From contig JACCZQ010000103.1 in NCBI GenBank assembly GCA_013695905.1, forward strand, positions 1 to 6,428: a stretch of 6,428 nucleotides of DNA, written 5' to 3'. This stretch comes from Chthoniobacterales bacterium. GTDB taxonomy: Bacteria; Verrucomicrobiota; Verrucomicrobiia; Chthoniobacterales; UBA10450. The notes under the pieces are model-generated. The model was not told where the DNA came from. It saw nothing but the letters and a program-made list of their open reading frames with translations, and did not search any database. Shown here in pieces: positions 1 to 5,550 of this stretch. Positions within the stretch are counted from its first letter, which is position 1; every line of letters begins with the position of its first letter. A program made the translations under genes and the position numbers.

Positions 1-1854
1 GACTACCCCGTCTTCACCACGCGGCCCGACACCCTCTACGGCGCCACCTACATGGTGCTCGCGCCGGAACACCCGCTGGTCGACGAAATCGTGACGGAGG
101 AAAACCGCAGCGCGATCAGCGAGTATCGGCAGCAAATCTCCTCAAAATCCGACCTCGAGCGCACCGACCTCGCGAAAGAGAAAACCGGCGTCTTCACCGG
201 CGCGTTCGCGATCCATCCAGCAAGTGGCGAACGGCTCGCGATTTGGATCGCCGACTACGTACTGATGGGTTACGGCACTGGCGCCATCATGGCTGTGCCT
301 GCGCACGACGAGCGCGATCTGGAATTCGCCCGCAAGTTCCAGCTCCCAGTTTGCGCAGTCGTTCAGCCCGACGGCGACGCGGAGCCGATCGGCTTCACCG
401 GCGACGGCACAGCCATCAACTCCCCGCTGCTCGACGGTCTCCGCACACCAGAAGCAAAGCAGAAGATCATCGCGTGGCTGGAGGAGAACGGCAGCGGGCG
501 ACGCGACGTGCGTTACAAATTGCGCGACTGGCTGTTCTCGCGACAGCGCTATTGGGGCGAGCCGTTCCCGATCATCTGGCGGGATGGCAAACATGAGGCG
601 ATCCCGGAATCCGAGCTGCCGCTGGAGCCGCCGCCGCTCGATGATTTCAAACCGACTGGCACCGGCGAACCGCCGCTGGCCCGCGCGCAGGAGTGGATCC
701 GCTACTCGGAAAACGCGACAAGAGAAACCAACACTATGCCGCAGTGGGCGGGCTCCTGTTGGTATTATCTCCGTTTCTGCGATCCGCAGAACAGCACCCG
801 CTTCGTGGGCGAGGAGGCGGAGCGCTACTGGATGGGCGGCGAGACCTCCGAAACTGACAAGAAAGCGGCGCCGGCGAGTCGTGCCCTTTTGGGCCTTGCT
901 CAAACGTCCGAGACGCTCCAGCGCACTAGCGTAAGTCTTGCTGACGCAGATTCCCTAGTCAATCCGCCGCAGCCGGGAGGCGTCGATCTCTACGTCGGCG
1001 GGACCGAACACGCAGTGCTGCACCTGCTGTATGCGCGATTCTGGCAGAAGGTGCTGTTCGACCTCGGGCATCTTTCGAAGGCGGAGCCGTTCCAGCGGCT
1101 CGTGAATCAGGGGATGATCCTCGGCGAGGACGGCCGAAAGATGTCGAAACGCTGGGGCAATGTGATCGATCCGCTCGACGTGATCGCAGACTACGGCGCG
1201 GATGCGTTCCGCTGCTACGAGATGTTTATGGGGCCGCTGGAGCAGATGAAGCCTTGGAGCATGAACGGCGTGGAAGGCTCCGCCCGTTTCCTCGCGCGCG
1301 TCTGGCGGCTGGTCATGGAAGAAGATCAGGCCGGGGAATGGGTGCTCTCCGCCGCCGTCGCGAAGGCCGAGCCGCAGAAGGCGGAGCAGAAGGTGCTGCA
1401 CGCCACGATCAAGAAGGTCACGGCCGACATCGAGACGCTGTCGTTTAACACCGCCATCGCGCAGATGATGGTGCTGACGAATACCCTCACCAATGCGCCG
1501 GTGAAATCCGTCTCCGCGATTCGCACGTTACTCTTGGTGCTGAACCCGTTCGCGCCGCATCTCACCTCCGAGTTGTGGGAAGTGCTGCAGCGGAAGTTCG
1601 GTGGGACCGGAGACATCACGGAGCAGCCGTGGCCGCAGCACGAGGAGCAATGGCTCATCGAAGACGAGGTGGAGATCGTCATCCAGGTGAACGGGAAAGT
1701 GCGCGGCAAGATGACCGTCGCGCTCGAGGCGGCGCAGGCGGAGCTGGAGGCGGCGGCCTTGGCCGATCCGAAGGTGCAGGAGCTGATCGCCGGCAAGACG
1801 GTCCGCAAGGTGGTGGTGGTGCCAAAAAAGCTCGTCAACATCGTGGCCAGCTGA
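1..1854 (+). CDS. leuS: Leucyl-tRNA synthetase, 3' part (5' end outside window)
   Basis: Class I cytoplasmic synthetase that charges tRNA-Leu with leucine using ATP and edits mischarged tRNA. Reading frame 1 is open from the first base; the stop is TGA at 1852-1854, giving 617 visible residues, and roughly 230-250 N-terminal residues including HIGH are missing. Visible in order (numbered from window residue 1): editing-domain motifs TTRPDT (6-11) and [15 protein letters not shown] (about 92-106), the [16 protein letters not shown] block (about 178-193), GSCWYY, then [14 protein letters not shown] (331-344), the KMSKS loop as KMSKR (380-384), the anticodon-binding helical domain, and the C-terminal [10 protein letters not shown] block. 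The linker between QGMILGE and KMSKR is very short, so the long leucine-specific domain found there in E. coli is absent. An unusual insertion sits at residues about 281-324 (separate entry). mscL follows after 15 bp, suggesting cotranscription. Identity is certain. Confidence 0.97.
   Translation, partial: DYPVFTTRPDTLYGATYMVLAPEHPLVDEIVTEENRSAISEYRQQISSKSDLERTDLAKEKTGVFTGAFAIHPASGERLAIWIADYVLMGYGTGAIMAVPAHDERDLEFARKFQLPVCAVVQPDGDAEPIGFTGDGTAINSPLLDGLRTPEAKQKIIAWLEENGSGRRDVRYKLRDWLFSRQRYWGEPFPIIWRDGKHEAIPESELPLEPPPLDDFKPTGTGEPPLARAQEWIRYSENATRETNTMPQWAGSCWYYLRFCDPQNSTRFVGEEAERYWMGGETSETDKKAAPASRALLGLAQTSETLQRTSVSLADADSLVNPPQPGGVDLYVGGTEHAVLHLLYARFWQKVLFDLGHLSKAEPFQRLVNQGMILGEDGRKMSKRWGNVIDPLDVIADYGADAFRCYEMFMGPLEQMKPWSMNGVEGSARFLARVWRLVMEEDQAGEWVLSAAVAKAEPQKAEQKVLHATIKKVTADIETLSFNTAIAQMMVLTNTLTNAPVKSVSAIRTLLLVLNPFAPHLTSELWEVLQRKFGGTGDITEQPWPQHEEQWLIEDEVEIVIQVNGKVRGKMTVALEAAQAELEAAALADPKVQELIAGKTVRKVVVVPKKLVNIVAS
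843..972 (+). other. In-frame insertion of about 40-44 residues inside leuS
   Basis: Ordinary bacterial leucyl-tRNA synthetases run almost directly from the YWM/G segment (here residues 276-280) to [10 protein letters not shown] (325-334). Here about 44 extra residues intervene, including [11 protein letters not shown] and [18 protein letters not shown]. The inserted DNA uses codons unlike the flanking gene, for example ACT AGC GTA AGT CTT GCT and TCC CTA GTC, with many A/T third positions. It contains two short hairpins: GCCC-TTTT-GGGC at 883-894, and GCGTAAG/CTGACGC with one mismatch at 929-947, the latter bracketed by ACTAG (925-929) and CTAGT (955-959). No stop occurs in the gene frame. 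The exact borders are inferred from memory of the family and could be off by several residues. The insertion may be a protein-coding repeat element or a lineage-specific loop. Confidence 0.6.
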
Positions 1855-1869
1855 CGAGACTCTGCCCCA

Positions 1870-2337
1870 ATGGGCATGATCAAAGAGTTCAAGGAGTTTG
1901 CGGTCAAAGGGAATGCTATCGACATGGCGGTCGGCATTATTATCGGCGCGGCGTTTGGCGGCATCGTCAGCTCGTTAGTGAAAGACGTGATCATGCCGCC
2001 GATCGGAGTGATCACCGGCGGTCTCGATTTTTCGCATCAGTTCGTAGTTCTGAAGGATGCGCCCGCCGGCGGCATCTTCTCCACGCCAGCAGAGGCTGCC
2101 GCTGCGGGCGCGGTCACGCTGAACTACGGGAACTTCATCACCTTGGTGATCAACTTTCTGATTGTCGCGCTCTGCGTTTTTCTACTCGTGCGCGCGATCA
2201 ACAGGATGAAACGGCCCGAACCAGGCTTGGCGCCTCCCGTCTCAAAAGATTGCCCGCACTGCCAGATGACGATTCCGATCAAAGCGACGCGTTGCCCGCA
2301 TTGCACATCGGAGATGGCAGGCGCGGCGCGAGCCTAG
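1870..2337 (+). CDS. mscL: Large-conductance mechanosensitive channel MscL with C-terminal zinc-ribbon-like tail
   Basis: Inner-membrane homopentameric channel that opens under membrane tension to release solutes during hypo-osmotic shock. The 155-residue product begins [20 protein letters not shown], matching the MscL N-terminal amphipathic helix, followed by TM1 (about 16-41, with [19 protein letters not shown]), a periplasmic loop (about 50-86) and TM2 (about 87-110, [19 protein letters not shown]). The ATG at 1870 fits the family N-terminus (MxxIKEF); ATG 1876 is a less likely alternative, and no clear Shine-Dalgarno is visible. The usual C-terminal cytoplasmic helix (LLTEIRDLL type in E. 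coli) is replaced by a segment with CPHC at 128-131 and CPHC at 142-145, a CxxC-x10-CxxC arrangement typical of a zinc knuckle. Metal binding is inferred. The gene lies 15 bp after leuS and is followed by REP palindromes, not a classical terminator. Confidence 0.95.
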   Translation: MGMIKEFKEFAVKGNAIDMAVGIIIGAAFGGIVSSLVKDVIMPPIGVITGGLDFSHQFVVLKDAPAGGIFSTPAEAAAAGAVTLNYGNFITLVINFLIVALCVFLLVRAINRMKRPEPGLAPPVSKDCPHCQMTIPIKATRCPHCTSEMAGAARA

Positions 2338-2343
2338 CGGCGC

Positions 2344-2475
2344 TGTAGCTGCCTGCCCCCGCCTGCATCGCTGTGCGAAAGCAACTGCGGGCACGGTGTG
2401 GCAGGCACGGGTCTGTGGGTTTGCTCGGGCGAGTGGCGTGCACATACCCGTGTCGCCCACAGGGCGACAGCTACA
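2344..2475. repeat. REPIN 1: inverted pair of GTAG-type REP palindromes
   Basis: A plus-oriented REP (A, 2344-2417) faces a minus-oriented REP (B, 2441-2475) across a 23-bp spacer. Both begin in their own orientation with TGTAGC, containing the GTAG tetranucleotide typical of REP elements, followed by a perfect 8-bp stem and then CGGGT(C/A)TGTG. REP B has stem TGTCGCCC/GGGCGACA with a 3-nt loop and totals 35 bp. REP A has stem TGCCTGCC (2350-2357) / GGCAGGCA (2400-2407) with a 42-nt interior. Such inverted pairs are known to be copied by RAYT (Y1 HUH-type) transposases acting in trans; none is encoded here. They lie just after mscL and may protect or end its mRNA, which is inference. Confidence 0.85.
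2350..2407. repeat. REP A with an enlarged, internally folded arm
   Basis: Inside the 8-bp stem of REP A the usual 3-nt loop is replaced by 42 nt that themselves fold: CCCGC (2358-2362) pairs with GCGGG (2387-2391), TGC (2364-2366) with GCA (2381-2383), and CGC (2369-2371) with GCG (2375-2377) around a TGT loop. Eight unpaired bases (2392-2399) remain on the 3' side. The result would be a long, imperfect cruciform or RNA hairpin sharing the REP flanks. Confidence 0.6.
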
Positions 2476-2516
2476 ACGTTCCGCGGTAACGAAGACGACG
2501 TGCGGTCTCGCATGCC

Positions 2517-2610
2517 TGTAGCTGCGGCGCTATGCGCCGCACGGGTCTGTGCTCACGCCTGCACGAGTGGCACCGCACATACCCGTGTCGCCCACAGGGC
2601 GACAGCTACA
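2517..2610. repeat. REPIN 2: second inverted pair of REP palindromes
   Basis: REP C (plus orientation, 2517-2551) and REP D (minus orientation, 2576-2610) are each 35 bp and separated by 24 bp. REP C has stem TGCGGCGC (2523-2530), loop TAT and GCGCCGCA (2534-2541). REP D has the TGTCGCCC/GGGCGACA stem and is identical to REP B. The identity of B and D extends to 38 bp (2441-2478 versus 2576-2613). In REP orientation, C and D share TGTAGC before and CGGGT plus TGTG after the stem, while the stem bases differ yet still pair perfectly. The pair sits 41 bp after REPIN 1, and REP D overlaps the stop codon of the minus-strand pseudogene. Confidence 0.85.
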
Positions 2611-3260
2611 ACGCTGGCGCCTCCGCCGGCAGCTTTAGAATGCGCTGGGGCGTGCAGAGCCACAGCTGCGCGTCAGTCTCCGGTTGCCAGGCTGCACCTG
2701 CTGCCCAGGGGGAGAATGCCGGCAGAATCCAGCAGCTGCCCTGTTGCACAAAGGCCGGCAGCTTCAGGCGGAGACCGGGACCGTCACGGATGGTAGCCGC
2801 GGGATGGTGGTGGCCGAGAATCTGCACCGAGTCGGGGATTTCCGCCTCGCAGTGGCCGTGGTGAAAATAAAAGCCCTCCGCTCGCCACGAATCCTGCAGC
2901 GACCACGGAACGGCCGAGTTCACGGTCGTGATTGTCAGCGAGGACGATCGGGGTGGTGTGTTGTGCCAGTCTTTGGATGAGCTGTCCGGCCTCGGCAGCT
3001 GCGGCGCGGTCGTGAATGAGATCACCGACGATCACGAGGTGACGCGGGCAAAACTCGCTCATGAGCTGTAGCAGCCGCTGCTCGATGGTTTCCATGCCCC
3101 ACATCGGCATGAGACGACCGGCGGCGCGCTGGCGGAGTTCGTAACCAAAATGCACGTCGGCGACAGCGAGCCAGCTCTGCTCTTGATGGAAAAGTGCGAG
3201 GCGCCCATCGAGCAAAACACCTTCGGCGACGAACGCCTGGCTGGCAGGTAGTGGTGGCAT
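2606..3260 (-). pseudogene. PdeM/YkuE-type metallophosphoesterase, disrupted by a frameshift
   Basis: The calcineurin-like phosphoesterase fold uses a two-metal centre to cut phosphodiesters; the closest family I recall is the DNA-ligase-associated PdeM group. From the ATG at 3260-3258 the first frame shows motif I DVH (in VADVHFGYE), motif II GDLIH and motif III as DNHD where GNHD is expected. Homology then jumps frame: downstream motifs FYFHHGH, LGHHHPA and RLKLPAFVQQGSCWILPAF lie one base over, ending at TAG 2608-2606. The switch needs skipping one base, between about 2903 and 2878. The combined length of about 217 residues suits the family. Without the correction, the first frame runs to about 2784 (158 residues) and lacks the last histidine motifs. 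It may be a decayed gene or a single-base sequence error. The promoter region is shared with the divergent lipoprotein gene. Confidence 0.8.
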
Positions 3261-3279
3261 TCAGCGACGGGTGGGGCGG

Positions 3280-3308
3280 AATTTATGGCTTGCCAGGAGC
3301 AGGTTCAA
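3280..3308 (-). promoter_or_regulatory. Candidate sigma70-type promoter for the phosphoesterase
   Basis: On the minus strand, TTGAAC (3308-3303) and TAAATT (3285-3280) are separated by 17 bp; each matches four of six consensus bases. Transcription would start near 3272, about a dozen bases before the ATG at 3260. Spacing and position fit, but the boxes are weak. Confidence 0.3.
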
Positions 3309-3330
3309 CGGGTATTCCGCTGCTTTGTAA

Positions 3331-3870
3331 ATGGCGACATTTCTGAGGCTTACGTTCTTCGCATGTTTAGGTGCCTTCCTGACCAGCTGTGTCACTTCTC
3401 CGGAAACCGCGCAGAAGCTGCCCGCCTCCGCCGGCGGCAGCCTTGCGAAGGTCCAGAAGGTGCGCACCACCGCTTATACGCACACGGAGCGTGGTGGGCC
3501 GCGGAATGCGATCGGCCGCCGCCTTTCCGGTAACGGCGTGCGCAGCGCGGCTTCGGATTGGTCCCGCTTCCCGCTCGGCACCCGCTTCCGGCTTATCGGC
3601 ACGAACGAAGAATACATCATCGACGATTACGGCGGCGCGCTCATCGGCACGAACACGATCGATCTCTATAAAACCTCCCGCGCCGCGATGCGGAAATGGG
3701 GCGTGCGCCACGTGGATATTCAGATTCTGCAGTGGGGCTCGGAAGCCGAGAGCCTGAAGGTGCTGCGCCCCCGCCATCGGGTGCGAATTGTCCGGCAGAT
3801 GATCGACGGTTTGCAGAGCAAATCGGTCGCGGCACGCACCCGCGGAGCCCAGGCGGGCGGTTCCCTTTGA
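3331..3870 (+). CDS. 3D-domain (double-psi beta-barrel) lipoprotein
   Basis: The 179-residue product has a short hydrophobic signal (MATFLRLTFFACLGAFLTSC) ending in a lipobox LTSC with Cys20, so it is probably lipidated and anchored in the envelope. Residues about 45-135 match the 3D domain, named for three conserved aspartates and related to the barrel of MltA-type lytic transglycosylases: RTTAYT (45-50), SDW (Asp76), FPLGTRF, YIIDDYGGAL (Asp98/99), and TIDLYK (Asp111). This suggests a role in peptidoglycan binding or turnover, which is inferred. A basic tail (about 145-179) follows and I do not recognise it. The start is fixed by an in-frame TAA immediately upstream (3328-3330); no good ribosome binding site is visible. 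galE begins 31 bp downstream. Confidence 0.85.
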   Translation: MATFLRLTFFACLGAFLTSCVTSPETAQKLPASAGGSLAKVQKVRTTAYTHTERGGPRNAIGRRLSGNGVRSAASDWSRFPLGTRFRLIGTNEEYIIDDYGGALIGTNTIDLYKTSRAAMRKWGVRHVDIQILQWGSEAESLKVLRPRHRVRIVRQMIDGLQSKSVAARTRGAQAGGSL

Positions 3871-3876
3871 CACGCC

Positions 3877-3894
3877 GGAGGGCTGCGGCTCTCC
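3877..3894 (+). other. Hairpin between the 3D lipoprotein gene and galE
   Basis: GGAGGGC (3877-3883) pairs with GCTCTCC (3888-3894), including one G-T wobble, around a TGCG loop. It is followed only by TTCTCG, not a T-run, so it could be a weak terminator, an attenuating or mRNA-processing hairpin, or chance. It lies 7 bases upstream of the galE GTG and occupies the place where a ribosome binding site would be. Confidence 0.3.
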
Positions 3895-3901
3895 TTCTCG
3901 C

Positions 3902-4873
3902 GTGAAAATTCTGGTCGTCGGTGGAGCGGGTTACATCGGCAGCATTTGCGCGGAGCTGCTGCTCGATGAGGGGCATGAGGTCGCGATTTTCGATAACCTG
4001 ACCGAGGGCCACCGCGCCGCCGTCGATGAACGGGCGGAGCTGTTCGAGGGCGACCTGAGCGAGCGGCCGGCGATAGAAGCGGCCCTGGCGAGGTTCCAAC
4101 CGGAGGCGGTGATGCATTTCGCCGCCAGCGCGCTCGTGGGTGAGTCGATGCAGAACCCGTCGAAGTATTTCCGGAACAATGTCGCCAATGGGCTGAACCT
4201 GCTCGATGCGATGATCGCCGCCGATGTGAAGCGGCTCGTGTTTTCCTCGACCTGCGCGACTTTCGGGCCGCCGGACCGGATTCCGCTCGATGAGACGGAG
4301 CCGCAACGGCCGATCAATCCCTACGGCGAATCGAAGCTCGCATTTGAGCGGGTGCTGCGTTGGTATGATGAGATCCACGGGCTGCGGTTCGTGGCGTTGC
4401 GCTACTTCAATGCGGCAGGGGCGTCGGAGAAGTTCGGCGAAGATCACCGCATCGAGACGCATCTCATCCCGAATGTGCTGAAGGTGGCGCTCGGCCAGAA
4501 ATCGCACGTGGAGATCTATGGCACTGATTACGAGACGCCGGACGGCACCTGCATCCGTGATTACATCCACATTCTCGATTTATCGCAGGCGCACATCCTG
4601 GCGCTCGACGCGCCGAAGAGCGATTTTTACAACCTCGGGACCGGCGGTGGCACGAGCGTGCGGGAGGTGATCGACACCTGCCGGCGGATCACCGGGTACG
4701 AAATTCCCGTGGTGGAGAAGCCGCGCCGCGCCGGCGATCCGCCGCGGTTGATCGCGGCATCGGAGAAGATCAAGCGAGAGCTCGGGTGGCGGCCGAAATA
4801 CCAGCGCATCGATGCCATCATCGAGAGCGCCTGGGAGTGGCCCCAGAAACACCCGCACGGCTACGGGGATTAG
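3902..4873 (+). CDS. galE: UDP-glucose 4-epimerase (GalE-type, extended SDR)
   Basis: Cytoplasmic NAD-dependent enzyme interconverting UDP-glucose and UDP-galactose, feeding galactose metabolism and surface polysaccharide synthesis. The 323-residue product shows the Rossmann motif GGAGYIG (7-13), acidic FDN (30-32) after strand 2, the AASALVGES loop, the catalytic Ser/Thr segment FSSTCATFG (Thr117 aligns with E. coli Ser124), the YGESK pair (Tyr141, Lys145), ALRYFNAAGA (165-174), and GTCIRDYIHILDL (215-227), all typical of GalE. Length is close to the usual 320-340. The start is GTG at 3902, which puts the Rossmann motif at the normal distance from the N-terminus; no Shine-Dalgarno is obvious. 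After GYIGS an Ile replaces the commoner His. Exact sugar specificity (glucose versus N-acetyl forms) cannot be told from sequence. It ends at TAG 4871-4873, before a strong terminator. Confidence 0.93.
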   Translation: MKILVVGGAGYIGSICAELLLDEGHEVAIFDNLTEGHRAAVDERAELFEGDLSERPAIEAALARFQPEAVMHFAASALVGESMQNPSKYFRNNVANGLNLLDAMIAADVKRLVFSSTCATFGPPDRIPLDETEPQRPINPYGESKLAFERVLRWYDEIHGLRFVALRYFNAAGASEKFGEDHRIETHLIPNVLKVALGQKSHVEIYGTDYETPDGTCIRDYIHILDLSQAHILALDAPKSDFYNLGTGGGTSVREVIDTCRRITGYEIPVVEKPRRAGDPPRLIAASEKIKRELGWRPKYQRIDAIIESAWEWPQKHPHGYGD

Positions 4874-4906
4874 AAACTGTTCCGGTACCCGCCGCTCTTT
4901 CGGGAC

Positions 4907-4950
4907 AAAAAAAACGCCCGCGGAAACACGTTCCGCGGGCGCTCTTGTTT
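4907..4950. terminator. Bidirectional intrinsic terminator between galE and the convergent secreted-protein gene
   Basis: A perfect 11-bp stem, CGCCCGCGGAA (4915-4925) with TTCCGCGGGCG (4931-4941), encloses the loop ACACG. On the minus strand it is followed by eight T (4914-4907), a textbook intrinsic terminator for the gene ending at 4981. On the plus strand it is followed by the looser CTCTTGTTT (4942-4950), so it can also end galE transcription but probably less efficiently. Confidence 0.92.
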
Positions 4951-4980
4951 AGTCTTTTTCGAATCTAAAGACCAGCGGGT

Positions 4981-5403
4981 TTACCGCGTGGTCGTAGTCG
5001 TAGTAGTGGTCTCTTTGATCTCGGTCAGCGGCCTCTGCACCGTGACTTTCGAGACGACCATGCGATCGCCTTCCTGCACGTAGGTGTAACGCACCGGGAG
5101 ATCAGCGCGCAGCAGAGCGCGGTCCACCGTGTTCCCCTCGATGTCCACGATCGTGGTGCTATCGGTCCAGTGATAACGCACCGGGTCCACACTCGCCTCC
5201 GTGCGCACGGCGATGAACTCGCCTGGCGTCAAGGTGGTGATCACGCCCGTGCCGTCGAGGGTGCTGGTGGTGGTGGCGCTAACCCCAGCGCCGCCCACTG
5301 TCGTGCTTGTTTCCTTGGTCGTGGTCTGGGCGAAAGCAGTGCTGAAGGCCACCGCGCTCACTGCTCCCACTGCGATCAATTTAGTGAATCTGTTTTGTTT
5401 CAT
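4981..5403 (-). CDS. Small secreted Thr-rich protein of unknown function
   Basis: The 140-residue product begins MKQNRFTKLIAVGAVSAVAF, a basic start and hydrophobic core, with a likely signal peptidase I site at AFA-Q (25/26), so it is probably exported. The mature N-terminus is rich in Thr, Ser and Gly (26-58). A compact middle (about 59-125) contains TPGEFIAVRTE, DPVRYHWTDSTTIVD and DLPVRYTYVQEGDRMVVSKV, resembling a small beta-rich module. It ends in eight consecutive Thr (132-139) and a final Arg. I do not recognise a named domain; similar Thr-rich exported proteins seem recurrent in Verrucomicrobia, but that is memory only. The start ATG (5403-5401) is preceded on the minus strand by an A-rich leader with weak AAAGAA at ribosome-binding distance. 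The gene is monocistronic, convergent with galE and divergent from hisS. Confidence 0.75.
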   Translation of the reverse strand: MKQNRFTKLIAVGAVSAVAFSTAFAQTTTKETSTTVGGAGVSATTTSTLDGTGVITTLTPGEFIAVRTEASVDPVRYHWTDSTTIVDIEGNTVDRALLRADLPVRYTYVQEGDRMVVSKVTVQRPLTEIKETTTTTTTTR

Positions 5404-5421
5404 GTTTGTTCTTTTGTTTGG

Positions 5422-5451
5422 TTGAACGGATGTTCTCCGCCGTGGTTTATT
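5422..5451 (+). promoter_or_regulatory. Candidate sigma70-type promoter for hisS
   Basis: TTGAAC (5422-5427) and TTTATT (5446-5451) are 18 bp apart, each matching four of six consensus bases. The predicted start near 5458 would place the inverted repeat at 5461-5512 at the very 5' end of a leader of roughly 90 nt. The assignment is weak. Confidence 0.3.
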
Positions 5452-5460
5452 CGACTTCTC

Positions 5461-5512
5461 CCCGGCAGATTTTATTCAACCGGCATGAGTATTTCGTGTC
5501 CTGTCTGCCGGG
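5461..5512 (+). repeat. 9-bp perfect inverted repeat in the hisS leader
   Basis: CCCGGCAGA (5461-5469) is the exact reverse complement of TCTGCCGGG (5504-5512), with 34 bases between; the left arm begins right after a C/T-rich stretch. An alternative pairing uses CCGGCA (5480-5485) with TGCCGG (5506-5511). Two left arms competing for one right arm could give alternative leader folds. It could also be an operator or chance. The right arm ends 38 bases before the hisS start. Confidence 0.4.
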
Positions 5513-5550
5513 CGGCTGCATCGCGCCCCGCCTTTCCCACGGGTGAAGTG

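Noticed and set aside
142..903. 253-codon antisense frame inside leuS
   Set aside because: It lies wholly opposite the conserved leuS frame and is Arg-rich, a typical shadow of high-G+C coding sequence.
843..972. Intein or intron in leuS
   Set aside because: Far too short, with no splicing motifs (no Cys/Ser start block and no His-Asn end), and the frame reads through.
2441..2613. CRISPR-like direct repeats of 38 bp
   Set aside because: Only two copies with about 97 bp between them, and each contains a strong inverted repeat belonging to REP elements; no array or cas gene.
2398..2864. Plus-strand open frames across the REPIN cluster (2398-2796 and 2532-2864)
   Set aside because: Their translations mostly reflect repeat DNA (AHTRVAHRATATT occurs twice) and the antisense of the phosphoesterase; there is no family resemblance and no ribosome binding site.
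2878..2903. Programmed frameshifting in the phosphoesterase
   Set aside because: The shift is +1, and no recognisable shift-prone stop or rare-codon signal is seen at the join; -1 slippage on the T-rich stretch nearby would give the wrong frame.
3285..3533. Plus-strand frame from 3285 overlapping the lipoprotein start
   Set aside because: It is out of frame with the 3D-domain protein and has no domain or signal features.
5485..5550. 22-residue N-terminal extension of HisRS containing CPVC
   Set aside because: The family starts near LPGFRDFLP; GGTGA before ATG 5551 supports the shorter start, and a single CxxC does not make a zinc site.
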